27,345 nt of DNA, taken from positions 1 through 27,345 of the IMG/VR virus record IMGVR_UViG_3300027736_000208, one strand, 5' to 3'. This document shows, in pieces, positions 6,553-13,978 of this stretch; position 1 is the first letter of the stretch; the number at the start of each line of letters is the position of its first letter. The stretch is from a virus. The position numbers and the translations under genes are program-made. The notes under the pieces were generated by a model that did no database searches, was not told the DNA's origin, and saw only the letters and a list, made by a program, of their open reading frames with translations.

Positions 6553-7730
6553 TTGATCGGTTCCTGACCTACTACGCCAATGTTGAGCGGCTTCCAGAAG
6601 TCTTCACCGCCGACCACATCAGGTCGGTCTTCAAGTCGGCGCACCTCGTTGACTGAGAGGATGCCGTTCTGGAGCGCGACTGCATATGCGTCGTATCGCT
6701 CCTTGGTCGTTGGTCGGAGCAAGCCGTCAAGCGTGAACTTGAGGAAGGTCTGCTGCGCGCCTGGAACGAGGCGCTGGAGTCCTGCCTCAATGCGAGCGAT
6801 GAGTGGACCAAGGCCGAGGCGCAGCCACTCGATGCTGATGACCTCGATGCTGCTATAGGACGAGTTGCCGCCTGGGTACTGAAGCAGGTGCAGCGGCACG
6901 CCGTAGATGCGAGCGATGGACTCCACGCCCCAATGCATCGTCTCAACCAACTGCATGTCTGCAATCTTCATTGACATCTGCTGGAAGTCTGCGCCGCCGG
7001 TAAGCACCGCAATCTTGTGCATGCGATCCACGCCTTCGTGACGGCGACTGAATGCCTGACGCAGCGAGTCAGCCTGATCCTGCGTGAGTTCGCCTGGAAT
7101 CTTGATGACGGCGCTTGGCGATGCGCCTTGCTCGTAGAACTTGGCTGAGTAGAGTTGCGTTGCGGATGCGAGTCCGAGCGTCACGCGGTGATGCTCGACT
7201 GGTGACATGCCGCGCATATTGTCGCCTGTGGCGAAGAGCGGAATGTGAACCATTGCCTCTGGTCCGACCTCCATTGACTCCTTGCCGTTGCTGACCACAT
7301 AGACTGGGTTGCCGTCAACTCCAACCTTGATGGTGACCTTCTGCGGATCAAGCACTCGTGTCTCAACGATGTCGCCGTTGCGGCCAGTCAGGAAGAGGAT
7401 GAATGCGTTGCCGTCAAGCAACAGGCTGCTGACGATGCGATGGCGCATCTCAAAGCCGGTGTAGTTCGGATTGCCAGGGAGCGGCTGATCGAGCCACGAT
7501 GGACGCGGACGATATGGTCGGCGCGTGCCGTCAATGCGGATATAGGTATCAACCGGCAGGCTTGCAACCGTGTCGGCGTAGAGTTTCACAGCGGCGTAGA
7601 CGGCACCGATTGAGGTGGCGTTCTGCTCGTTGATTTGCACGCCTGCGGTGCTTGCTGATGGTTGATCGGTCAGCCATTGGTTCCCACCGATGGCACGAGT
7701 CTCTCCGAGGATGCGGCGAATAATGCTCAC
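6549..7730 (-). CDS. Portal protein, HK97 family
   Basis: A 393-aa HK97-type portal. Recognisable parts are ALYAAVKLYADTVASLP-like SIGAVYAAVKLYADTV near the N-terminus, then DQPLPGNPNYTGFEM, LLLDGNAFIL, and VLDPQKVTI. After these come GMSPVEHHR and the stem and crown region with YGVPLHLLQYPGGNSSYSSIE. The C-terminus has NEVRRLEDRPDVVGG, the NE.R...G..P..GGD-like end of this family. The portal forms the ring through which DNA is packaged and to which the connector binds. The GTG start overlaps the membrane microprotein stop (GTGA) and the stop overlaps the next start. The length is typical. Confidence 0.9.
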   Translation of the reverse strand: MSIIRRILGETRAIGGNQWLTDQPSASTAGVQINEQNATSIGAVYAAVKLYADTVASLPVDTYIRIDGTRRPYRPRPSWLDQPLPGNPNYTGFEMRHRIVSSLLLDGNAFILFLTGRNGDIVETRVLDPQKVTIKVGVDGNPVYVVSNGKESMEVGPEAMVHIPLFATGDNMRGMSPVEHHRVTLGLASATQLYSAKFYEQGASPSAVIKIPGELTQDQADSLRQAFSRRHEGVDRMHKIAVLTGGADFQQMSMKIADMQLVETMHWGVESIARIYGVPLHLLQYPGGNSSYSSIEVISIEWLRLGLGPLIARIEAGLQRLVPGAQQTFLKFTLDGLLRPTTKERYDAYAVALQNGILSVNEVRRLEDRPDVVGGEDFWKPLNIGVVGQEPIK

Positions 7731-7864
7731 TTACGATCTCCCATGGCATAGCCCACCGCAGCAATGGCGGCTCCGCTGATGATAATCGCAGCGGCGGGTG
7801 CAACTGTTGCCACTCCCACGATAATCACGATTACGCCGAGTGCCTCCAGGATGTTTGACTTCAT
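7727..7864 (-). CDS. Membrane microprotein between terminase and portal
   Basis: A 45-aa protein starting at ATG 7864 in an ATGA overlap with the large terminase stop and ending in a GTGA overlap with the portal start. Apart from a short polar start (MKSNILEALG) and end (MGDRK) it is wholly hydrophobic: two adjacent helices, VIVIIVGVATVA and AAIIISGAAIAAVGYA. The perfect overlaps on both sides and the absence of polar residues make chance unlikely. Small membrane genes in this slot are seen in some phages, but no function is established that I can name. Confidence 0.72.
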   Translation of the reverse strand: MKSNILEALGVIVIIVGVATVAPAAAIIISGAAIAAVGYAMGDRK

Positions 7865-9483
7865 AGGTTCACCCACTCTACTTTCGGCTTTGGCTTTGGT
7901 GTAGCGGCTGTGCCAAGTGTACCTGCTCTGCTGTGCGCCATGATGGCTGCCACAAACAAGTCAATGCGCTTCATGCTCTGCTTGGTCTCCTTCCTCACCA
8001 TGAGACCGTTGCGGCTGTAGTACGGCGCGGCCGCTGATGCGTGGCGCGCCAGGCGTGGGTCTCCGTCGTGCTTCAGATTCTTGTTGACCACCGCATCATA
8101 CATTGCCGCCGTAGCGGGAACCATGCGCGCGGGAGTCTGCGGGAACTCTACGACAGGCAAGCCCATCTGCGCCCACGCCTCCATCGAACGCTGCCAACGG
8201 AATGGGTCGCAGACAATCTCGCGCACCTTGTGTGTCTTGGCGATCTCCATCACTCGTGCCTCCACCTCTTCTACTGGCACGCGCCAGGAGAGGTCACCAT
8301 CAAGCGGCCGCTCCCAATGCCCTAGGACGAAGAGCGCCTTGTCAGCAACGCGGCAGGCAACGATGGCGGTAGAGTCGTTGGCGAACGAGCCGTCAAAGCC
8401 CACGACGATCTCATCCTCTGGGTTGAGGATCAGCGTGTCATCCTTGCACGCATCCCATGTGCCAGTTGGTAGGAAGGCGGTCGCGCTGCTCACCCATTGG
8501 TTGAGGCGCTTCGTCCTGAACTCCGATTCTGGCGTGCGCTTCTTGGCTGATACGAGGTCCTCAATGCTGAGGATCGGAGGCTCGGAGAGCAGCCCTGGGT
8601 TGGCTTCGCCCCAGCGCGCATCGTCAGCGTAGGCATCATCGGCAGCCTCCCACCACGCCATGCCGAGTGTGGGGTCATCGTTCTCTCCCGCGATGCGACG
8701 GCGAGCCAACTGATAGAGCGTATAGGCGATGGAGTCCACGCCGGTTGAGTCGAGGCGAGTGCCTGCCGTTGTGATTGCCACGAAGAGCGGCGAACGGCGC
8801 GCGCCCATTGAGAGGCTCAACACATCGAACAACTCGCGTGACGGCCATGCTGCCAACTCGTCAGCGATGACGAGCGAGGCGCTGAGACCCTCCTTGGTGA
8901 AGGCTTCAGAGGAGAGAGCCTTGTAGATGGTGCCTGTCTGCTTGAACTCCATGGCGTCGCGGTAGACCTTGATCTGGTCGGCAAGTTCTGGGGACATCTC
9001 AACGGCTCGCCTGGCATGGCTCATGACCAACTTCGCCTGATCGCGGTCGGCAGCCGCCGAGTAGATCTCGCCGCCACGATCTCCATAGAGTCCGAAGAAG
9101 AGCGGCAGGGTAGAGGCGAGTGCGGTCTTGCCATTCTTGCGAGCGATGCCTGTCAGGAAGAAGCGATGGGTGAAGGTGTCATCCTCGCGGCGAGCGAGCA
9201 TACGAGTCAGCAACTCGCGCTGCCATGGTCGGAAGAGGAGCGCCTCGCCGGAGGCTCCTGCGATGGAGTCTTTGGCGATGGGTACCAGCGCCTCGGCAAA
9301 GTCAGCGACGATAGGTCCGAGGCTGCGCCCTAGGTCGGCAGCGTCAACAGGGGTCAGCCAGCGCGGTGGCCAGCCTTCTTTGCCAGACGCTCGCGGAACT
9401 GCTCGATCTTGCTTTGGCTTTCCACCATGGCGATTCCGAGTTTCGCTCGGTCGGCTGGGGTCAGTCCTAGGTGATTCATCCAT
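7861..9483 (-). CDS. Terminase large subunit
   Basis: A 540-aa packaging motor. The ATPase part has a Walker A variant IARKNGKTALAS (residues 113-124), Walker B LVIADELAAW (204-213) and the coupling motif TTAGT (238-242). The C-terminal RNase-H-type nuclease has VVGFDGSFANDSTA (Asp364) and a final acidic position in RIDLFVAAIMAHS. An RPWQRELL segment near residue 85 is the usual Q-motif region of Terminase_1 proteins. The ATG at 9483 gives a 130-base overlap with the small terminase. It is kept because the GWPPRWLTPV segment inside the overlap looks like the conserved start of this family, and no ATG or GTG lies between. The stop overlaps the downstream microprotein. Confidence 0.9.
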   Translation of the reverse strand: MDESPRTDPSRPSETRNRHGGKPKQDRAVPRASGKEGWPPRWLTPVDAADLGRSLGPIVADFAEALVPIAKDSIAGASGEALLFRPWQRELLTRMLARREDDTFTHRFFLTGIARKNGKTALASTLPLFFGLYGDRGGEIYSAAADRDQAKLVMSHARRAVEMSPELADQIKVYRDAMEFKQTGTIYKALSSEAFTKEGLSASLVIADELAAWPSRELFDVLSLSMGARRSPLFVAITTAGTRLDSTGVDSIAYTLYQLARRRIAGENDDPTLGMAWWEAADDAYADDARWGEANPGLLSEPPILSIEDLVSAKKRTPESEFRTKRLNQWVSSATAFLPTGTWDACKDDTLILNPEDEIVVGFDGSFANDSTAIVACRVADKALFVLGHWERPLDGDLSWRVPVEEVEARVMEIAKTHKVREIVCDPFRWQRSMEAWAQMGLPVVEFPQTPARMVPATAAMYDAVVNKNLKHDGDPRLARHASAAAPYYSRNGLMVRKETKQSMKRIDLFVAAIMAHSRAGTLGTAATPKPKPKVEWVNL

Positions 9484-9842
9484 TTGCGGATTGAGTCCTC
9501 CGTTGATGAGCGCATGCCGACGGCAGGGTGCGCGTAAGCATACCCCTTGTCGGTGTAGAGGATAGCGCCATCGGTGGCGATCCTACTCTCAAGGTTGGCA
9601 AGGAACTCCAAGTCACGACACAGCATGGCGAGCGACTCGCGGTCGCTGATAGCAATCCAAGACCCTGCATGCTCAACGATCTGAAGCCACGCCTGGGTGG
9701 CGATAGGACCAAGGCCGTCCGGTACGCCAGCCTCTGCGACCCTTGGCAGGCTCGCTGTGAGTTGCACAACAGGCGCGCGATCAGGACGCAGCGTGCCACG
9801 CTTGCGCTTGATCTCGTTCGGTATTCGTGCTGGTCCGCTCAA
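9354..9842 (-). CDS. Terminase small subunit, P27 family
   Basis: A 162-aa DNA-recognition subunit. It shows the P27-family layout: basic N-terminus (EIKRKRGTLRPDR), a P-x-G-L region (VPDGLGPIATQAWLQIV), and a helical core (ISDRESLAMLCRDLEFLANLE). The C-terminus has YAHPAVGMRSS and WMNHLGLTPADRAKLG, the signature HP..G.R..., lGLtPa.Rarlg end. It works with the large subunit to choose and cut DNA. The start is TTG (9842), preceded by a G-rich GTGGGGG site; no ATG is available in the frame. The last 130 bases also encode the N-terminus of the large subunit in another frame. Confidence 0.85.
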   Translation of the reverse strand: MSGPARIPNEIKRKRGTLRPDRAPVVQLTASLPRVAEAGVPDGLGPIATQAWLQIVEHAGSWIAISDRESLAMLCRDLEFLANLESRIATDGAILYTDKGYAYAHPAVGMRSSTEDSIRKWMNHLGLTPADRAKLGIAMVESQSKIEQFRERLAKKAGHRAG

Positions 9843-9888
9843 TAAACCCCCACTATGCCAACCTGGCTGTGCGTGTATGCGACTCGGC

Positions 9889-9902
9889 GCTGGATAACCA
9901 GC
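9889..9902 (-). other. Short hairpin in the glycosyltransferase to terminase gap
   Basis: The 92-base gap 9843..9934 is one of only a few gaps above 90 bases. On the minus strand it holds GCTGG, loop TTAT, CCAGC, followed by several G-runs. I see no convincing -35/-10 pair and no U-tract. The gap separates the early-type genes from the packaging genes, so it is a natural place for a late regulatory signal, but none can be supported from sequence alone. Confidence 0.35.
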
Positions 9903-9934
9903 CCCCCACGCTCAGTAGAATATTACCCGCCCCC

Positions 9935-11149
9935 CTATCGCTTGCCCCTGCGAGCAGCGCGGTTGACTGGTACTGGCTCTGCTGCCGGTGCGCCGAGTTT
10001 GATCTTGCCAGACTCGATGCTTCTGAATAGTGGTTCCCACTTTTCGGCGTACACCTTGTCTGCATCGTACTCATCCATTGTCGCAGCCAAGGCAGCACGG
10101 TCAACAACATTGTCGCGCTTGGCGCACCAAGACATCTCAAGCCTATCGTCAATGTCCCTGATCCACGGAATCTTGTAGTACGCAACTTGGAAGTCATCGT
10201 AGTCAAGTTGACCCTCAACGATGTGGCCATACTTGCGGACGAGTTCAGGCTGCGCCGTGTGGTTGGTGACGATGACTGGCGTGCCTACCGCTTGAGCCTC
10301 GATGACAGGTAGCCCGAAGCCCTCGCCTCGGCTCGTTGCCAATAAGACATCGGCAGAGCGCATGAGTGCGGCCACGGTCTCAGGGGCGATGCCGCCGCGC
10401 ATATGTGCTGTGTTTACCCATCGGATGCGTTCAGCCGGTGCATCCATGATCTTGAGCAGCGGGATCAGGTTGATGCCGTCTAGGTGACCGAAGCGGTCGG
10501 TGTGAATGTATAGGTATGCGTCTTCGTGTCGCTTGGCGAACTGCGTCCAGCCGCGCAGCATCTCTGGGTACGACTTGCGCTTACCCTTGTTCATGGCGGT
10601 AATCATTGTCAGGTGCGCGTCTTGCGGAACTCGCAGTTCGGTGCGAAGCGTCGGACCTTCAGCCTTGAAGACTGATCGGTCAATGGCGTGAGGGATGTAG
10701 GTGAGGCGCTCACGCGGTACGCCGCATGCGAGGAGCGCCTGCTCTCCGTGCTTGCTCATTGCCACGATGTGCTTGTTGTTGCCCTTCAGGCACCAGGCAG
10801 CGACGAGCGGCGGTACTGGATCGTGGTCAACAGGTACCCACGCCACGATGGGAAGGACATGCCACATCTCGTTGACTCCGACCCATGTATCGAACAGGGT
10901 CAGCCCGAAGCCGCCAGATTGTGCAGCGAGTGCGATGTTCTCTGGTGCAGCGTCGTTGGAATACTTGACCAGACCCTCGGCGTGAATCTTGATGCCTTCC
11001 CATTCCATGTTGACCGGAGCGCCGTGATTGGCGCTGATGCTGATGTCATGCCCTGCTGCCTTAGCACGCAGCGCGAGTTGCGCGGTCTGCTGGCTGTAGC
11101 CGGTCGGCGTGCCTGTTGGTGCATTACTCACCATGACGATCTTTGCCAT
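9935..11149 (-). CDS. GT4-type glycosyltransferase
   Basis: A 404-aa GT-B-fold enzyme. The N-terminal Rossmann domain begins KIVMVSNAPTGTPTGYSQQT, with the glycine loop that binds the acceptor/donor interface. The C-terminal donor domain contains the helix start NKGKRKSYPEML and the retaining GT4 motif E-x7-E in GEGFGLPVIEA (Glu276, Glu284), followed by GTPVIVTN. The length is normal for the family. It has no signal peptide or membrane helix, so it acts in the cytoplasm with a nucleotide sugar. Position between an HNH gene and the small terminase is odd. Possible targets are a virion protein or a host surface precursor; DNA is possible but there is no base-modification partner here. AGGAGGATCAG precedes the ATG. 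Confidence 0.85.
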   Translation of the reverse strand: MAKIVMVSNAPTGTPTGYSQQTAQLALRAKAAGHDISISANHGAPVNMEWEGIKIHAEGLVKYSNDAAPENIALAAQSGGFGLTLFDTWVGVNEMWHVLPIVAWVPVDHDPVPPLVAAWCLKGNNKHIVAMSKHGEQALLACGVPRERLTYIPHAIDRSVFKAEGPTLRTELRVPQDAHLTMITAMNKGKRKSYPEMLRGWTQFAKRHEDAYLYIHTDRFGHLDGINLIPLLKIMDAPAERIRWVNTAHMRGGIAPETVAALMRSADVLLATSRGEGFGLPVIEAQAVGTPVIVTNHTAQPELVRKYGHIVEGQLDYDDFQVAYYKIPWIRDIDDRLEMSWCAKRDNVVDRAALAATMDEYDADKVYAEKWEPLFRSIESGKIKLGAPAAEPVPVNRAARRGKR

Positions 11150-11158
11150 CTGATCCTC

Positions 11159-11485
11159 CTACTTGTGTTTGGTGATCTTACCGTGACACATACGGCAGAG
11201 CGTCCGCAGCATATAGGTTGGCACGATGAGTGCGCCACCCTGGCTGAGCGGATGCATATGGTCGGCGGTGAGCGGGTTGCCATGTGAGCCGCGATGGCCA
11301 CAGAGTTCGCACCATGGCTGCTCCTTGCGCTTCTGCGCCGAGAGTTTGCGCCATTGCGGATCGGCGTAGGGTGAAGGTCCTCTTGCTCGCGCCCACTCGG
11401 ATCGCTTGCGTGGACCGCACACCGAGCATCTGTCTCCCTCCGAGGTCAAGGTGTTGCAGTCCAAGCATGGTCGGTTGAAGGTCAC
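11159..11485 (-). CDS. HNH endonuclease
   Basis: A 108-aa protein with two zinc parts. The N-terminal CLDCNTLTSEGDRCSVCG is a small four-Cys zinc ribbon. The HNH core reads PWCELCG, LTADHMHPLSQGG, then LRTLCRMCHGKIT, with the two CxxC pairs and the D-H-x-H motif. HNH proteins beside terminase genes often assist terminase cleavage or packaging. Here the glycosyltransferase separates it from the terminase pair. The start is GTG at 11485 in a GTGA overlap with the metallopeptidase gene. The length matches phage HNH proteins of about 100 aa. Confidence 0.85.
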   Translation of the reverse strand: MTFNRPCLDCNTLTSEGDRCSVCGPRKRSEWARARGPSPYADPQWRKLSAQKRKEQPWCELCGHRGSHGNPLTADHMHPLSQGGALIVPTYMLRTLCRMCHGKITKHK

Positions 11486-12369
11486 TTGATCGGCGGCATA
11501 TGCGGCGCGAGTAGGCGAGCGAGGTGATCCACCGTGCGCTCCGTCGCATCGTCGTACTGCGGCTCAAAGACTGCCCAGGCGAGTTTGCCGAGCGGCTCCT
11601 GTAGGTTCTCGATGATCTGATCCTGCCGACTGACGGCAAGGTGCAGCAGTTCGTGAGTCAGAATCTCGCGCTTTTCGTCGGCGGTCTTCCTCCAGAAGTC
11701 GGACGAGAGCCGGAGCGAGGCGGTCTGTGCCTGATGGTGCGCCTCGATGTCAGCCCAAGCGTCAATGTCCGAGGTCTCGCTGCTGACGGTGACGCGCCAG
11801 TTCTGAAGGTTGAGCAGGATGAGGGTCTCGTTGATCCACTTGGTGATGGCTTCTACGCGATCCTGCTTGCCCATGAGGCCTCCAAGTTTGGTGGAGCGGG
11901 AGGGGTGCTGCCCCCCTCGTTTGCGATCTGCCTGGCTGAGCCGTGTTGGCGAGTTCGCCGTCTTCGCCGCCCCGCGAGATGATAGCCGCCTCTTGTTGGC
12001 GTCTAGTCGTAGCGGTAGTGGAGAGACAGGTCGGAGCGGACAGGTTCGATCCCAGCAGGTTGCCTTGGCTGGCTCATCTCCACCGTCGCAGTAGAGGCAG
12101 AAGGCAAGCACCGACTTCTCCATTGCTCGCAACTTCATGATCGTACTGATCTTCTCCTTGTCGCCGCCGTTCATTGACAGCGTGCGTACCCAGTCCACAT
12201 CGGACGGATCAACGGTTGCCCTGCCGTAGTACCGCTCGCGCATCCAATGCGTCGTGCGGCCGTACTTGGGAGCAGTATCAAACAACTTGTTGCGGCTGAT
12301 GTTCAATAGACCAGCGAGCGCGTTGACAGCGATCTTGAACTGATCGTGTGCAGTCTGCTGCTCGGTCAA
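11482..12369 (-). CDS. CxxC-domain / metallopeptidase-like fusion protein
   Basis: A 295-aa frame made of two parts usually seen separately. Residues 1-120 hold a helical start and a CLYCDGG...CWDRTCPLRP motif (Cys91, 94, 105, 110), a phage zinc domain of unknown role. Residues 166-295 are a small zinc-metallopeptidase-like domain with HELLH (His239, Glu240, His243) in EILTHELLHLA and preceding strands WRVTVSS and ADIEAHHQA. Residues 121-165 are a basic low-complexity linker. In it a G6 run, a GAGGGG/CCCCTC hairpin and a GGAGG four bases before an in-frame ATG (11874) suggest that a separate 130-aa peptidase may be translated, or that the two genes became joined. The TTG start overlaps the upstream stop (TTGA). 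Confidence 0.68.
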   Translation of the reverse strand: MTEQQTAHDQFKIAVNALAGLLNISRNKLFDTAPKYGRTTHWMRERYYGRATVDPSDVDWVRTLSMNGGDKEKISTIMKLRAMEKSVLAFCLYCDGGDEPAKATCWDRTCPLRPVSPLPLRLDANKRRLSSRGAAKTANSPTRLSQADRKRGGQHPSRSTKLGGLMGKQDRVEAITKWINETLILLNLQNWRVTVSSETSDIDAWADIEAHHQAQTASLRLSSDFWRKTADEKREILTHELLHLAVSRQDQIIENLQEPLGKLAWAVFEPQYDDATERTVDHLARLLAPHMPPIK

Positions 12370-12953
12370 GGTAATACCTCCGCTGTGATCCTCCGGTTGC
12401 CTGCTGCTCTGGCTGGATAGAAGGCTGCAAAGAGCGCACGGCTCATGTCCACCACCCGATTGTCGTTCGGGTCTGTATGCCTTCCCTCACAGATGCAGCG
12501 GTCAACGACGAACGCGATCCTACTGATGATCGTGCCGTTTGGCAACTCAGCCGAGAAGCGAACGCGCAGGAACGGCTCCTTGTGCCAGATGCTCGGGAAC
12601 TTTCCGCCATAGGCGCTCTTGATTGCCTTGATCAGGAGCGGTCCAGCAGCAGCGTAGTATTCAAGATTGGCGGCATATGGCCGCACCAACTTCTTCCAGC
12701 CGCCCATCTCGCGCTTGTAGCAGTTCCACTCAGGGTGCGCCTTGCAACGCTTCGGTGAGGCGCTGACCCATTGCGAGGATCGTGCGGCGGTAGTAGTCCA
12801 CCAAGAGCCGTGCGTCGTGCGTTCGCAGGTCTTGCCGATGCAATGCATCTTGCTCGCGTCGTATGGCGTATACAGACCCTTGACCGTGGTCTCGTTCACC
12901 CAGACCGGTGGGAGTGCCGAGAGTGCCGCTGCCAACAGCAGCGAGAAGATCAC
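12366..12953 (-). CDS. Secreted RlpA-like (double-psi beta-barrel) protein
   Basis: A 195-aa protein with a hydrophobic N-terminus (MIFSLLLAAALSALPP) and four to six Cys. Residues ~28-45 (YTPYDASKMHC) resemble the Y-x-A-S start of RlpA-type barrels. The end (IISRIAFVVDRCICEG, then RVVDMSRALFAAF) matches their D-R-C/G ... (V/I)D(L/M)S..A motif, with Asp and the DxS region in place. RlpA-like proteins act on the cell wall and some are lytic transglycosylases. GTG at 12953 is chosen because it overlaps the upstream stop (GTGA) with AGAGGG ahead. A GTG at 12974 would add the basic MVRKRGR, making a more classic signal peptide. It lies in the early block, not with the lysis genes. Confidence 0.55.
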   Translation of the reverse strand: MIFSLLLAAALSALPPVWVNETTVKGLYTPYDASKMHCIGKTCERTTHGSWWTTTAARSSQWVSASPKRCKAHPEWNCYKREMGGWKKLVRPYAANLEYYAAAGPLLIKAIKSAYGGKFPSIWHKEPFLRVRFSAELPNGTIISRIAFVVDRCICEGRHTDPNDNRVVDMSRALFAAFYPARAAGNRRITAEVLP

Positions 12954-13312
12954 TCGCCCTCTTTTCCGTACCACGCAATGAAGTCATCGAGGTCAAGGAT
13001 GATGAGCGAGCGGCGCTTGACTCCTGCGCCTGGCGAGTCGCCAACGACGAGTGCTGCGATCTGATCTGCCTTCACCGGCACCTCGCGGAGCCACTTGTCG
13101 AGGCGCTCAGGGTATGACTTGCCGACCTTGCATTGGACTGCGATCCACTCGTTGGCAACATCTTGCTTGCCGCCGAACTGACCGACGCGGGTGCCGTTCA
13201 GGCGCTTGGCGATCTCTCGCTCAAAAGCGTTGCCGCGAGCGCGTGCTGTGCGACCTCGGCGGCTCCGTGCTGCATTCTCATCGGTGATAGCGATGTCCTT
13301 GAAGTGACCCAT
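12950..13312 (-). CDS. Holliday-junction-resolvase-like PD-(D/E)XK nuclease
   Basis: A 120-aa protein. After a basic start (SRRGRTARARG) it has GNAFEREIAKRLNG, then VGQFGGKQDVANEWIAVQCKVGKSY, then a helix with LDKWLREVPVKA. This is the order of archaeal/phage Hjc-type resolvases: Glu in the first helix, Asp in G.K.DV, and a Q-C-K replacing E-x-K. The C-terminus (AALVVGDS, SLIILDLDDFIAWYG) completes the alpha-beta-alpha core. It likely cuts recombination or replication branches before packaging. The ATG shares bases with the upstream TGA (TGATG). Confidence 0.7.
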   Translation of the reverse strand: MGHFKDIAITDENAARSRRGRTARARGNAFEREIAKRLNGTRVGQFGGKQDVANEWIAVQCKVGKSYPERLDKWLREVPVKADQIAALVVGDSPGAGVKRRSLIILDLDDFIAWYGKEGE

Positions 13313-13602
13313 CAGCGCAGCACTCTGGCGATGCGCGCAGGGAAGCCGTCGGAGAGGTAGCGCGGGAACTTGTCAACCTCCAGGAGGTTCTCCTTCATGC
13401 AGTCAGCGATGGTCTTGCGGTTGCCGATGTTCTCGTTGAGCCAGAACCATCCTGTCGGAGCAATGTCATCAACATACTCAATGCTCAAGACTGCCCACGG
13501 CCGAGCGAGGAACTTGGGGTCTTCTATGTAGCAGTAGCCACCCTGTTGCACAAGGCTCACGCCCTCATCAAGGAATGGTGCGGCTCGTTCGATGCGGCTC
13601 AC
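13312..13602 (-). CDS. Hypothetical early protein
   Basis: A 96-aa protein that I do not recognise. It has an aromatic N-terminal half (GGYCYIEDPKFLARPWAVLSIEYVDD, with GWFWLNENIGNR later) and a helical C-terminus ending FPARIARVLR. There is no signal peptide or membrane helix. The GTG at 13602 is preferred over an in-frame start eight codons further up because it makes a GTGA overlap with the upstream stop, the pattern of the operon. It lies among nucleic-acid genes, so a small accessory role in DNA metabolism or host takeover is possible but not shown. Confidence 0.6.
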   Translation of the reverse strand: MSRIERAAPFLDEGVSLVQQGGYCYIEDPKFLARPWAVLSIEYVDDIAPTGWFWLNENIGNRKTIADCMKENLLEVDKFPRYLSDGFPARIARVLR

Positions 13603-13805
13603 TTGACGCATGCCTTGTGACGCCACTCGTAGCGACTGTTGGCTTTTGTGCCGGTGTAGGCGATGACCATCACGCGCTGTGCAGGGTAGACCTTCTTCTT
13701 GGGGTCAATATGCTCCTCGATCATCAGGTCGCATGCGCCGCAGGACTGCGGGTGCCAGATAGGACCGACGGAAGGTCCACCGCGCCGCGTCTTGACTCCT
13801 GCCAT
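13599..13805 (-). CDS. Small zinc-binding-type protein
   Basis: A 68-aa protein with CGACDLMIEE (a CxxC knuckle) at residues 22-31 and a closing RHKACVK (His, Cys) at the C-terminus, which together give four possible zinc ligands. The N-terminus is basic (KTRRGG). The start at 13805 shares bases with the upstream TGA (TGATG) and the stop overlaps the next GTG. Similar small proteins in phages often carry this C-x2-C...H-x3-C ring-like layout, but no function can be assigned. Confidence 0.65.
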   Translation of the reverse strand: MAGVKTRRGGPSVGPIWHPQSCGACDLMIEEHIDPKKKVYPAQRVMVIAYTGTKANSRYEWRHKACVK

Positions 13806-13978
13806 CAGGAGATTCCCTTCATGATCCAGATGGCGGTTGCCATCGTCAGGATGATGCCGATGAAGCATGCGCGCCATGCGCCACCTGTTGCGAGTTTAGG
13901 CAGCGCGGCGACGATGAGGAAGCACGCGATGATCTGCCCACACATGAGGACGGCTCCGAGAATCAGGTAGGCGTTCAC
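13805..13978 (-). CDS. Two-helix membrane microprotein
   Basis: A 57-aa protein starting at GTG 13978 (GTGA overlap) and ending in a TGATG overlap. It has two clear membrane helices, AYLILGAVLMCGQIIACFLIVAAL and ACFIGIILTMATAIWIM, joined by a short PKLATGGAWR loop. Size and topology fit a small inner-membrane protein; a holin-like function is possible but its place among early DNA genes argues against a lysis role. It may alter the host membrane or be a superinfection factor. No family is recognised. Confidence 0.7.
   Translation of the reverse strand: MNAYLILGAVLMCGQIIACFLIVAALPKLATGGAWRACFIGIILTMATAIWIMKGIS

Noticed and set aside
9843-9934. Late promoter before the terminase genes
   Set aside because: The gap has TAATAT-like bases but no -35 at proper distance; not enough to call.
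10688-11287. 199-aa open frame on the plus strand
   Set aside because: It lies antisense to the glycosyltransferase and HNH genes, has no ribosome site, and reads as Cys/Leu/His-rich low-quality protein.
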